A DNA stretch of 64,000 nt from Avichristensenella sp031549905 (GTDB lineage: Bacteria; Bacillota; Clostridia; Christensenellales; Aristaeellaceae). How positions within the stretch are numbered: the first letter of the stretch is position 1; every line of letters starts with the position of its first letter. This document shows positions 17,695 through 24,422 of the stretch, one piece after another. The DNA lies in contig JAVBPC010000036.1 in NCBI GenBank assembly GCA_031549905.1, forward strand, positions 1 to 64,000. The letters are read 5' to 3'. The position numbers were made by a program, and so were the translations under genes. Below the pieces are notes generated by a model, which was given only the letters and a program-made list of their open reading frames with translations, made no database searches and was not told where the DNA came from.

Positions 17695-18927
17695 CTAATC
17701 CTCTTCTTTGGCAAGCTGGGTGTACCTGTATTCCAGCACGATGTTGCCGCTGGTCATTTCCTGGGAGAAGGCAAGGCGAATGCGGTTCATGATTGGGATA
17801 ATCGTGCTCTTGGTGGGGCCGGGCAGCAACACCGCATACTGCCCCGCAGTATATCGCGTAATGGTATCCCCCTTGCGCAGCACGCGCTGCAGCACCGTCA
17901 GAAGCTTGCGCATCACATCATCCAGCACCCTGACATCCAGCGCCTGGCCATTCATCGTGCCAACCTTGAACATCACAAGATAGCAGGCCAACTGGTAGCG
18001 CTCCAAGCTACGCAGCTGCAGCCTGAAAATATCCCGGAAAATGGCATACTCGCAAAGAAACGCGCCGCCCACGGCGTCTTCGCCAACGGTCAGCTCCTTG
18101 CTGATGTTTTCCATGTCCTTTTCCAGCATGGTGTCGGACTGGATGATTTCCTTATATATATCCTGAATCCTGCTGGAAGGATGCGCACCCATGTATTTCA
18201 GGTGCAGTTCCGTAACATGGCGATACTGGTTCATCGCCTCATTGCGGCGGTTCAGCGCTATCAGCGCGCGAATCAGCTCGGCGTTCAGCTCTTCTTCGTA
18301 CGGCAGGCGCATCAGGGCCATCCGGCAGGTCTTGACGATCCGCTCAATCTCCCCCGCGCCATGAAACAGCGTTACCGCATGCAGAATCGACTGCTTGTAT
18401 TCCTCTTCCAGGCGGATGGCGTGCACCAGCACCCAATTCTCCTGAGACAGTTCGGGGAGCAGTTCCCCCGTGTACAGGTGAAGAAGCTGGTCCAGATCCA
18501 CCTCAAACTCATCGGTAAGCGCGGAAGCCTTCTGCAGGCGCTTGCACAGCGCTTCCATCATGAATACATCCACATCTTCCGTCATGTCCATGTTCCAGCC
18601 GTACGCGCCAATCTTGGCCTGGATGCAGTTGCGCAAAATCGGATCTACCGTCGCCAGCATGGAACGCGCCCGGCTGACAAGGGTTTTGAGGGCGCTTTCC
18701 GGGTTGTCAATATCCATTTCATCCCAAAGCGCCTCATAGAGCTTATGCACGGGCACGGGTACGCCGCGCATCAAGATCAAATAGGTGATAAGCCGCCTGA
18801 TCTTTTTCGATTTTCTAAGCACATCATCGACAAAAACGCTGCCATACTGGATTTCGAGCTTATCCAATAAACGTATGTGCAGCTGCTCCGCGGTCTGTTC
18901 CATGTGCTGTTGCCTCTTGTTGGCCAT
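17695..18927 (-). CDS. BTAD-domain transcriptional regulator with degenerate GGDEF-like C-terminus
   Basis: A 410-residue cytoplasmic protein. The ATG at 18927 follows GGTGAGGGA. Residues about 20-110 form an OmpR-type winged helix (VDDVLRKSKKIRRLITYLIL...ALKTLVSRARSML). Residues about 115-270 are an alpha-solenoid bacterial transcriptional activation domain (BTAD; EDVDVFMMEALCKRLQ, LYTGELLPELSQENWV). This layout is typical of SARP/AfsR-like regulators. The C-terminus (about 280-400) carries RKGDTITRYTAGQYAVLLPG, which lines up with the GGDEF core (D-x-x-x-RYGGDEFAVLLP), but the active-site GGDEF has become TAGQY. It is therefore probably a non-catalytic sensor or dimer module. It is upstream of, and codirectional with, the secreted-protein operon, so control of that operon is a reasonable guess. 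Confidence 0.82.
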   Translation of the reverse strand: MANKRQQHMEQTAEQLHIRLLDKLEIQYGSVFVDDVLRKSKKIRRLITYLILMRGVPVPVHKLYEALWDEMDIDNPESALKTLVSRARSMLATVDPILRNCIQAKIGAYGWNMDMTEDVDVFMMEALCKRLQKASALTDEFEVDLDQLLHLYTGELLPELSQENWVLVHAIRLEEEYKQSILHAVTLFHGAGEIERIVKTCRMALMRLPYEEELNAELIRALIALNRRNEAMNQYRHVTELHLKYMGAHPSSRIQDIYKEIIQSDTMLEKDMENISKELTVGEDAVGGAFLCEYAIFRDIFRLQLRSLERYQLACYLVMFKVGTMNGQALDVRVLDDVMRKLLTVLQRVLRKGDTITRYTAGQYAVLLPGPTKSTIIPIMNRIRLAFSQEMTSGNIVLEYRYTQLAKEED

Positions 18928-19018
18928 TCCCTCACCTTTTCAATCCGTCGCCCGCCCGACGCGGCGGATCAGCATTTCGCCCAGCGAAGATACAAACAGG
19001 GGCTTCTCTTCCTTATCG

Positions 19019-19073
19019 CGGCGCGAATTCGAAAATACCGCGCCATAAAAGGAGTTCGCGAGAAATCCTTTTC
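19019..19073 (-). repeat. Double-hairpin intergenic repeat, upstream of the BTAD regulator
   Basis: Read on the minus strand: hairpin 1 AAGGATTTCTCGCGAACTCC, a TTTTATGGCGC junction, then hairpin 2 GGCGCGGTATTTTCGAATTC-GCGCC. The same layout is found before xpaC, lemA and ygeY, always in the direction of the downstream gene. It lies in the 5' leader, about 90 nt before the regulator's start. Confidence 0.7.
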
Positions 19074-19148
19074 TTTTCTATACACCAACAGGGCAATCCA
19101 GCGCAAACGTCTAAGAATGCCAAGCGGGATATGGAGTCTTTAGTAATG

Positions 19149-19177
19149 ATTTTACATCAATTTCCCAAATATGACAA
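19149..19177 (-). promoter_or_regulatory. Sigma-70-type promoter for the BTAD regulator
   Basis: On the minus strand TTGTCA, 17-nt spacer, TAAAAT. It gives a leader of about 210 nt that carries the double-hairpin repeat. The rest of the 429-nt gap between the regulator and the YkvA-like gene (18928-19356) is AT-richer than its surroundings and shows no further gene. Confidence 0.6.
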
Positions 19178-19356
19178 GTATTAATTTTTTATGTAATATA
19201 GATGTCAGCGTTAAAACATTCGCCTCTTTTGCCTCTGCTTCTTGGACATTTTTCACAAATCGCATGCGCTGATTCTGAGAATTCCTCTAGAAGCACAGCA
19301 AGCAAATAGAAATGTATCAATCCCGCCTCCATTGTATTCCGGCAATTTCGCCGTTA

Positions 19357-19734
19357 CTACAGTATTTTTCTCAAAATAACCGTAAAAATGACCAACCAAA
19401 TGGCAACAATCGGCAGCGAATAGTACCACCTTTTGGGCTTTCCAGCCGCCCACATCCCTTCGGCTTCCGCCTCGCACGCTGCAAAAATCGGCGGAGGGAT
19501 CAGCCGCACGCACATCGCCACCAATATGGGTAGAATGATGAGGTCATCCAAATAACCGAGAACCGGGATAAAATCAGGAATCAAATCGATTGGGGAAAGC
19601 GCATACCCAACGGTAATCAGCGCAACGATCTTCGCAACAAGCGGCGTATCTTTGCGCCGGTACGCCAGAAAGATCGCCGCCACTTTCCGTTTCAGGCGCT
19701 TTGCCCATGCCTTTAGCTTCTCTGTCCACTTCAT
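19357..19734 (-). CDS. YkvA-like DUF1232 membrane protein
   Basis: A 125-residue protein with the DUF1232 hallmark LITVGYALSPIDLIPDFIPVL (about residues 39-60), where S-P-x-D-L-I-P-D-x-I-P is diagnostic. A second membrane segment is near the C-terminus (LPIVAIWLVIFTVIL). The N-terminus is strongly basic. The family function is not established. Its ATG overlaps the stop codon of the upstream EamA-type gene (ATGA), so the two are translationally coupled. Confidence 0.85.
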   Translation of the reverse strand: MKWTEKLKAWAKRLKRKVAAIFLAYRRKDTPLVAKIVALITVGYALSPIDLIPDFIPVLGYLDDLIILPILVAMCVRLIPPPIFAACEAEAEGMWAAGKPKRWYYSLPIVAIWLVIFTVILRKIL

Positions 19735-20156
19735 AAAATCAGCACAACCGTACCTGCCGTGATCAGCAGGCCACCCAGCACCGCCTTGATACTGATGGGT
19801 TCGCCAAGCACCAGGAATGCCAGCGCCATGCTGATGACAACGCTGAACTTATCGATGGGCACAACTTTGGAAGCATCCCCAAGCTGCAGCGCATGGTAAT
19901 AGCACAGCCAGGAAAGGCCTGTCGCCACACCGGAAAGCGCCAGAAACAGCCAGCTGCGCGCGGTTATATCGGCAATGCCGTGCTGCTTGCCGGTGATAAA
20001 CACAATCCCCCACGCCATCACCAACACAACCGCCGTGCGGATCGCGGTGGCCAGGTTGGAGTTCACATTCTGTATGCCCAGCTTGGCTAAAATGGATGTA
20101 AATGCCGCAAACAGAGCGGATAACAGCGCGTATACAATCCAACCGTTTCCTTCCAT
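19731..20156 (-). CDS. EamA-family half-size transporter
   Basis: A 141-residue integral membrane protein with about five hydrophobic helices, equal to one EamA (drug/metabolite transporter) repeat. Single-repeat members of this length presumably work as dimers. Recognisable elements are ALLSALFAAFTSILAKLGI at the N-terminus and SMALAFLVLGEPISIKAVLG near the end. The ATG at 20156 was chosen for the GGGAGG upstream; a longer reading to 20198 lacks a site. The substrate is unknown. It forms an operon with the overlapping YkvA-like gene. Confidence 0.85.
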   Translation of the reverse strand: MEGNGWIVYALLSALFAAFTSILAKLGIQNVNSNLATAIRTAVVLVMAWGIVFITGKQHGIADITARSWLFLALSGVATGLSWLCYYHALQLGDASKVVPIDKFSVVISMALAFLVLGEPISIKAVLGGLLITAGTVVLIL

Positions 20157-20184
20157 GGGAAGCGCCTCCCTTGTGCTTGGCAGC

Positions 20185-20213
20185 AGTATACCACACATTG
20201 GGCGCTTTGCCTA
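20185..20213 (-). promoter_or_regulatory. Probable promoter of the EamA/YkvA operon
   Basis: Minus strand TAGGCA, 17 nt, TATACT, about 30 nt upstream of the EamA ribosome binding site. The -35 box matches four of six consensus bases. Confidence 0.45.
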
Positions 20214-20285
20214 TAGACACGCATATTTCCTCGTAACATTTTGAAACGTTTGCTGTGCCGGTGCACAAATCCCTTTGCTTCCAGC

Positions 20286-20316
20286 TTGACACCCATTCCC
20301 ATTTATGGTATATAAT
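20286..20316 (+). promoter_or_regulatory. Strong promoter of the repeat-peptide gene
   Basis: A perfect TTGACA at 20286-20291 is followed by TATATAAT (TATATA at 17-nt spacing, TATAAT at 19). It lies 36 nt ahead of the start codon of the 124-residue repeat protein and is one of the best consensus promoters in the window. Confidence 0.75.
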
Positions 20317-20352
20317 TACATGAAGATGAGGGGAAAAGAAAGGGTGTAAGTC

Positions 20353-20727
20353 ATGAAGAAAATTCTTTGTCTGGCACTTGTCGCGATGATGTTGGTGCTG
20401 GGGATGTCCGCCGCGGTCGCCGCGTCCGAGAATCCTGCAGCCGGGTTCTTCCCGGGTACGTTTGTCTACTCCGAGCCTGTCACTCCCGCGATGAGCGGAT
20501 TCTTCCCGGGCACGTTCGTTTACTCCGAGCCCACCACCCCCGCGATGAAGGGCTTCTTCCCGGGCACGTTTGCCTACTCCGAGGCTGTTATTGCTGCGAT
20601 GAGCGGTTTCTTCCCGGGCACGTTCGTCTACTCTGAGGCCGTTATCCCCGCGATGAGCGGTTTCTTCCCGGGCACGTTCGTTTACTCCGAGCCCGTCATC
20701 CCCGCGATGAGCGGCTATCAGCCGTAA
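20353..20727 (+). CDS. Secreted short protein of five tandem 18-residue repeats (unknown)
   Basis: A 124-residue protein that I do not recognise. The ATG follows AAAGGGTGTAAGTC. Residues 1-23 are a signal peptide (ending SAAVA), then a short spacer ASENPAA. Five units with consensus GFFPGTFVYSEPVIPAMS span residues 31-120, and the chain ends GYQP. The mature part is small (about 100 residues), aromatic and proline-rich, with one Glu per unit and no Cys. It has its own consensus promoter and a terminator, so it is a single-gene unit and probably well expressed. It could be a precursor of released 18-mer peptides, a self-assembling surface polymer, or a ligand-binding tandem repeat. No processing protease or export gene is adjacent. 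Confidence 0.85.
   Translation: MKKILCLALVAMMLVLGMSAAVAASENPAAGFFPGTFVYSEPVTPAMSGFFPGTFVYSEPTTPAMKGFFPGTFAYSEAVIAAMSGFFPGTFVYSEAVIPAMSGFFPGTFVYSEPVIPAMSGYQP
20443..20712 (+). repeat. Five 54-bp tandem coding repeats
   Basis: In-frame 54-nt units within the 124-residue secreted protein. Each begins with a variant of GGNTTCTTCCCGGGTACGTT and ends in GCGATGAGC or a close match. Units differ by a handful of mainly silent or conservative changes (V/T/A, P/A, I/T), which points to selection for the peptide unit. Confidence 0.9.
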
Positions 20728-20742
20728 GCGATTGCGTTCTCA

Positions 20743-20777
20743 AAAGCCACCGGCGATTGTCGGTGGCTTTTATCTTT
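20743..20777 (+). terminator. Rho-independent terminator of the repeat-peptide gene
   Basis: AAAGCCACCG - GCGATTGT - CGGTGGCTTT followed by TATCTTT; a perfect 10-bp stem. Confidence 0.85.
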
Positions 20778-20795
20778 GCAAGCAGGAGGCGCTGT

Positions 20796-21048
20796 TATGG
20801 ACATGTCCATTTTAGGTTTTGCGTATGACTGCATGGATGCAGATGCATTGGCGGATTTTTATGTCGAGTTGCTTGGGTGGAAAAAAAACTTTCGGGCAAC
20901 GGGTGGGCAGGGATTCACTCGCTCCAGGGCATCGTATTGGCTTTCCAGACGGTAGAAGCATACACGCCGCCCGTATGGCCATGGGAAACTGGAAAGCAGC
21001 AGCAAATGGCGCATATCGGTTTCAAATCTGCCTGTCCACAGTGCAGCA
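20796..21048 (+). pseudogene. Broken glyoxalase/VOC-family gene
   Basis: Starts well: AGGAGG at 7-8 nt, ATG, then a VOC-like N-terminus (FAYDCMDADALADFYVELLGW). At an A8 run (about 20879-20886) the frame breaks. One extra A would restore LGWKKKLSGNGWAGIHSLQG and then IVLAFQTVEAYTPPVWPWE...MAHIGFKS, a typical VOC continuation in the next frame. The gene then stops short: the second half of the usual 110-120-residue VOC domain is missing and the sequence runs into the convergent YjbR-like gene. A homopolymer sequencing error could explain the shift but not the truncation. Confidence 0.7.
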
Positions 21049-21057
21049 GTAGCCCGC

Positions 21058-21414
21058 CTATTTCGTCAGTGCATAGCTGGTATCGATCAGCTGGTACACG
21101 GTCTCTTTGAGAATGTCGCTATCCAGCAGGATAGTAATCCAGTGTTCCTTGTTCATGTGATAAGCGGGCAGAATGCCGGGCTGACCCCTCAGCGCACCGG
21201 CAAGAAGGGGATCGCATTTCAGATTCAGGGCATCGACCAATTTGACGCCGTCCAGTCCCAGCTTATCCGCCGTGACATCCACAATGGCGCCAAACCACTT
21301 GCGGTTGTGCAGGTGCCGCAGCACGGCGTAGTTGGGCGTCCGCATCCATGGGTAGTCAGGCGCAATGCCGTATTTTTCGTTCACATACTCCAGAACTTCC
21401 GCTCTGCTTATCAC
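21058..21414 (-). CDS. MmcQ/YjbR family protein
   Basis: A 118-residue cytoplasmic protein. A GTG start at 21414 is preceded by GGAAAGGA. The MmcQ/YjbR (CyaY-like fold) pattern is clear: EYVNEKYGIAPDYPWMRTPNYAVLRH at the N-terminus, KWFGAIVDV in the middle, KCDPLLAGALRGQPGILPAYHM, and HWITILLD near the end. The family is described as DNA-binding or domesticated, with no settled function. It probably shares a transcript with the flavodoxin gene 43 nt upstream. Confidence 0.88.
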   Translation of the reverse strand: MISRAEVLEYVNEKYGIAPDYPWMRTPNYAVLRHLHNRKWFGAIVDVTADKLGLDGVKLVDALNLKCDPLLAGALRGQPGILPAYHMNKEHWITILLDSDILKETVYQLIDTSYALTK

Positions 21415-21457
21415 AGGATTTTCCTTTCCGACCGGTTTGCTATCCCGGTGGCTTTCA

Positions 21458-21928
21458 TCACAAAATGCGGTTCTCCCGCAACCACCCCGCTACTTCTTCC
21501 GATGACGCGCTGCCTTCTGCTGCAAGCCCCGGCCGCATGGCAGCGCCCGGGCAAGCCTCCGCAATTCTTTCAGCGATTTCACCAAGGCCCCCGCCGCCAT
21601 GCGTGCAAAAGGGGATGACCGTTTTGCCGGTAAAATCATGGCGCGTCAAAAAAGATATTACCGGCGGTGCTGCGGCTTTGAACCAGTTTGGGGTACCGAC
21701 AAAGACCGTTTCATACCCCTCTATCGGTTCATTGCCCCTTAGCAACGCCGGGCAATAGCCCCTGGTGATTTCGCTGCGTGCCTCTTTTGCCGCCGTGTTA
21801 TGGGCAAAGGTATAGGGTTTCTGCGGCACCAGTTCCCGCAGATCTCCTCCCGTTTGTTTGGCGATTTCTTCCGCCACGCTTCTGGTGGCGCCTGAAAAAG
21901 AATAGTATGCGATCAAAATACGGCTCAT
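21458..21928 (-). CDS. Flavodoxin-family protein
   Basis: A 156-residue protein with an FMN phosphate-binding loop at the N-terminus (YYSFSGATRSVAEEIA), a 50s-type loop (VFVGTPNWFKAAAPPVISFL) and the 90s loop (FCTHGGGGLGEIAERI). The layout matches short flavodoxins of the NAD(P)H-oxidoreductase-linked type (flavodoxin_4 like), which carry electrons in the cytoplasm. The ATG at 21928 follows GGAGGTGAACC. The neighbouring minus-strand genes encode Nudix (upstream) and YjbR-like (downstream) proteins. Confidence 0.9.
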   Translation of the reverse strand: MSRILIAYYSFSGATRSVAEEIAKQTGGDLRELVPQKPYTFAHNTAAKEARSEITRGYCPALLRGNEPIEGYETVFVGTPNWFKAAAPPVISFLTRHDFTGKTVIPFCTHGGGGLGEIAERIAEACPGAAMRPGLAAEGSASSEEVAGWLRENRIL

Positions 21929-21952
21929 GGTTCACCTCCGAAAAGGCCGTGT

Positions 21953-22462
21953 TCAGGGCTGAGTGCTTTTGCAAAAATACGCGGCCACCTTGTCCAGCTC
22001 CGCAATATCATCAAACATAAACTGCCCCTCACCGAACAGTGTTTTGATTTCTCCGATGCTTGCCCACTTTATTTCGCTGACTTCCTCGGCCTGCAATACC
22101 GAATCGGACAAAGCAAAATCAAGAATAACAATATAATCATCATAAATAATATCCGTGCCAACATAACGAGAGAGAAACGTGATATCCTGCACCGTCAACT
22201 CCAGGCCAATTTCTTCCGCCACTTCCCGTACACAGGCCGTGCTGCTGTTTTCCCCCGCCATGACCGCCCCGCCGGTGATCGACCACTTGTTGGGGTGCAG
22301 CCGTTTTCCAGGCGCCCTTTTCTGAATCAGCAGCTCACCTTTCGCGTTCACAATCCATAGCGAAGCGCCAAGGTGGTACTCGCCATCCAGGAGGGCCTCA
22401 CCGCGCGCCTTGGTTCTGCCTGTGGCGTTTCCGTTTCTGTCGTAAATATCCCATAATTCCAT
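21953..22462 (-). CDS. Nudix hydrolase (IPP-isomerase-like subgroup)
   Basis: A 169-residue protein with a perfect Nudix box G-x5-E-x7-R-E-V-x-E-E-x-G-L (GAVMAGENSSTACVREVAEE, then IGL). The N-terminus MELWDIYDRNGNATG and LWIVNAKGELLIQKRAPGKR match the Idi-like Nudix group that hydrolyses or isomerises diphosphates; the substrate is unknown. The ATG at 22462 was chosen over an upstream in-frame TTG because GGGGAAAG lies 4-5 nt ahead. It has its own promoter downstream of the tRNA terminator. Confidence 0.9.
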   Translation of the reverse strand: MELWDIYDRNGNATGRTKARGEALLDGEYHLGASLWIVNAKGELLIQKRAPGKRLHPNKWSITGGAVMAGENSSTACVREVAEEIGLELTVQDITFLSRYVGTDIIYDDYIVILDFALSDSVLQAEEVSEIKWASIGEIKTLFGEGQFMFDDIAELDKVAAYFCKSTQP

Positions 22463-22502
22463 CTGCTTTCCCCAATCGCGTGCATCAAAATCCCTGCGCC
22501 AA

Positions 22503-22531
22503 AGTATATCACGGGCGGCATTTGGATACAA
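22503..22531 (-). promoter_or_regulatory. Promoter of the Nudix gene
   Basis: Minus strand TTGTAT, 17-nt spacer, TATACT, directly after the tRNA operon terminator and about 40 nt before the start codon. Confidence 0.6.
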
Positions 22532-22560
22532 CAAGGGCCGCCTTTTGCTCGGCGGCCCCT
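22532..22560 (-). terminator. Terminator of the minus-strand tRNA operon
   Basis: Minus strand GGGCCGCC - GAGCAAAA - GGCGGCCC followed by TTGTTGT, 14 nt past the 3' end of tRNA-Gly(TCC). Confidence 0.85.
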
Positions 22561-22573
22561 ATCGTGTTGAAGT

Positions 22574-22647
22574 TGGAGCGGGTGATGGGAATCGAACCCA
22601 CGTAGCCAGCTTGGAAGGCTGGCACTCTGCCATTGAGCTACACCCGC
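22574..22647 (-). tRNA. tRNA-Gly (anticodon TCC)
   Basis: 74 nt including an encoded CCA. The acceptor stem GCGGGTG/CACCCGC pairs fully, the D-arm starts GCTCAATGGCAGAGT, the anticodon stem-loop is CCAGC-CTTCCAA-GCTGG, and the T-loop GTTCGATTC is present. Confidence 0.97.
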
Positions 22648-22661
22648 ACATAAGGTAAGTG

Positions 22662-22690
22662 AAAGGGGATTTCTGGCGAAATCCCCTTTT
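22662..22690. repeat. Hairpin between two tRNA-Gly genes
   Basis: Perfect inverted repeat AAAGGGGATTTC-TGGC-GAAATCCCCTTT. It is nearly identical to the first hairpin of the double-hairpin repeat (compare 63256-63280), but the second hairpin is absent. It may act as a processing or stability element in the tRNA precursor. Confidence 0.6.
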
Positions 22691-22764
22691 GGAGCGGTAG
22701 ACGAGATTCGGACTCGCGACATCCACCTTGGCAAGGTGGCACTCTACCACTGAGCTACTACCGC
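22690..22764 (-). tRNA. tRNA-Gly (anticodon GCC), copy 1
   Basis: 75 nt with encoded CCA. Acceptor GCGGTAG/CTACCGC; anticodon stem-loop CCACC-TTGCCAA-GGTGG. The same sequence is repeated exactly at 41123-41197 on the other strand. Confidence 0.97.
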
Positions 22765-22778
22765 ATGCTCCATATTGG

Positions 22779-22832
22779 AAAGGAATTTCCGGCAAAAGCC
22801 CCTTTGGCGCAGGGTCTTCGATACGCGCCAAA
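22779..22832 (+). repeat. Double-hairpin repeat between tRNA-Gly and tRNA-Leu
   Basis: GGAATTTCCGGCAAAAGCCC, then TTTGGCGC, 12 nt, GCGCC. It matches the layout of the copies upstream of ygeY and xpaC but is more diverged, and here it lies antisense to the flanking tRNAs. Confidence 0.5.
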
Positions 22833-22833
22833 T

Positions 22834-22917
22834 TGGTGCGGGCGAAGAGACTTGAACTCCCACGCCGTGAGGCACTGGAACCTAAATCCAGCGCGTCTGC
22901 CATTCCGCCACGCCCGC
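22834..22917 (-). tRNA. tRNA-Leu (anticodon TAG)
   Basis: 84 nt with encoded CCA and a long variable arm, as expected for a class II tRNA. Acceptor GCGGGCG/CGCCCGC; anticodon stem-loop CTGGA-TTTAGGT-TCCAG; variable arm TGCCTCACGGCGT. Confidence 0.97.
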
Positions 22918-22956
22918 GCCTCTGACAGGAATTGCACCTCTCTTCGATGCCAAGAT

Positions 22957-22985
22957 ATTGTACTGCATTTGGGGATCGCTGTCAA
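22957..22985 (-). promoter_or_regulatory. Promoter of the tRNA Leu-Gly-Gly operon
   Basis: Minus strand TTGACA, 17-nt spacer, TACAAT, 40 nt upstream of tRNA-Leu; a near-perfect stable-RNA promoter. Confidence 0.8.
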
Positions 22986-23111
22986 GGCGCGAAGGCAGAA
23001 ATCGCACAAAAAAAAGAAAAACATGCAAAGCGGCACCCACTGGCGCTTTTCTTGTGTATATGGTACAATTTGGGCGCAATAATACATCCATAAAGCAAAG
23101 GGGCGACACAC

Positions 23112-24422
23112 ATGAACAAGGAACCCTCGCGCCGGGCCACGCATCCCCTCGCGTATGCGCTGGGCATGCTGGGCATCACCATCCCCGGGTACATGCTCTC
23201 CACCTACCAAAGCTATTTCTATAACACGGAACTGAAACTGCCGCTGTCGGTGATTTCGCTGGGCCTGATTTTTTTCACCATCTGGGATGTACTCAACGAC
23301 CCCATCATGGGCATTCTGTCCGACAGAACGCGCTCCCGCTTTGGGCGGCGCAGGCCGTGGATTCTGGTTGCTGCGCCGCTGTACATGCTATTCTACATCG
23401 CCTTCTTTACCCCGCCCACGTTTGTTCAGAACAGCCCAGGCGCGCTCGGGTTCTATTTCGCGGCGTTCCTGATGCTGACGGAAACGATGTCCACGGTAAC
23501 AAACCTGAACTACCACGCGCTGTTCCCCGAACTGTTCCGCACGGAAGACGCGCGGCGCGGCGCAAATACGCTGCGCCAGGCGCTGCAGCTGGTAGGGCTG
23601 ATCGCCGGGGTGGCGCTGCCGCCAATGATCATCAGCGCGATTGGCTACCCGCTGACCGCATTGCTGCTATCCAGCATAGGCATGGCGCTGCTGATCGTAA
23701 GCGCCATCTTCAGCCGCGAAGACCCCGCATACCAAACGCCTGAAAAGCCGCAGGTCATCGCCACGCTGCTGGATGTCCTGAAAAACCGCAATTTCTGGCC
23801 CATCGGGTTCACGCGGATGTTCTACACCGCCACCACCAACGTGCTGATGGCGGCTATGCCGTTTTTCATCCGCTATGCGCTTAAGCTGCCCGACAGCAAC
23901 GCGACGTTCCTGACCGGTTCGGTATTCGTCATCGCGATCCCCTTTATGGCGCTGTGGTCCTGGATCATCAAAAAGATCGGCGCGCTGAAAGCATGGCGCG
24001 CATCGCTGTGCTTCCTGGGCTTTGCGATGGTGCCGATGTATTTTATGCACAGCCTGCCTTCCGCGATGGCGGCGGGCGCGCTGATCGGCATCGGCATCGC
24101 GGGCGTTACAGCCAACCTGGACCTGATCACCGCCAGCATCCTGGATGAGGACGCCGCGAAAACCAACCTGCGGCGCGAAGGCACCTACAACAGCCTGTTC
24201 GGTCTGCTGGGCCGCTGCGCCAACTTTATGACAGCGCTGGTCTTCTTCCTGATCACAAAGATGTTCGGCTTTGTTGACGCAGATAACCCCGGCACGCGCC
24301 CCGACGAAGCCACCCGCTGGATGATCGCGATCTTCCCAGCGCTGTTGATGGCATGCTCATTCGCGGCATCGTGGCTGGTAAACATTCCCGCACTGACAAA
24401 AAAGGAGGCGATCCATAAATGA
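23112..24422 (+). CDS. MFS transporter, GPH (MelB-like) sugar:cation symporter family
   Basis: A 436-residue membrane protein with about twelve hydrophobic helices. MelB/GPH hallmarks are FFTIWDVLNDPIMGILSDRT (the D-x-x-N-D-P-x-x-G motif of the cation and sugar site) followed by RFGRRRPWIL. The family moves glycosides, pentosides or hexuronides into the cell with Na+ or H+. The stop codon overlaps the start of the YdjC-type deacetylase gene (ATGA), so uptake and deacetylation of an N-acetylated oligosaccharide is a likely joint role (inferred). The ATG follows AAGGGGCG. Confidence 0.9.
   Translation: MNKEPSRRATHPLAYALGMLGITIPGYMLSTYQSYFYNTELKLPLSVISLGLIFFTIWDVLNDPIMGILSDRTRSRFGRRRPWILVAAPLYMLFYIAFFTPPTFVQNSPGALGFYFAAFLMLTETMSTVTNLNYHALFPELFRTEDARRGANTLRQALQLVGLIAGVALPPMIISAIGYPLTALLLSSIGMALLIVSAIFSREDPAYQTPEKPQVIATLLDVLKNRNFWPIGFTRMFYTATTNVLMAAMPFFIRYALKLPDSNATFLTGSVFVIAIPFMALWSWIIKKIGALKAWRASLCFLGFAMVPMYFMHSLPSAMAAGALIGIGIAGVTANLDLITASILDEDAAKTNLRREGTYNSLFGLLGRCANFMTALVFFLITKMFGFVDADNPGTRPDEATRWMIAIFPALLMACSFAASWLVNIPALTKKEAIHK

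Noticed and set aside
20443..20712. Regular 54-bp repeats as a possible CRISPR array
   Set aside because: No spacers: the units are contiguous, in frame, preceded by a signal peptide and conserved at protein level.
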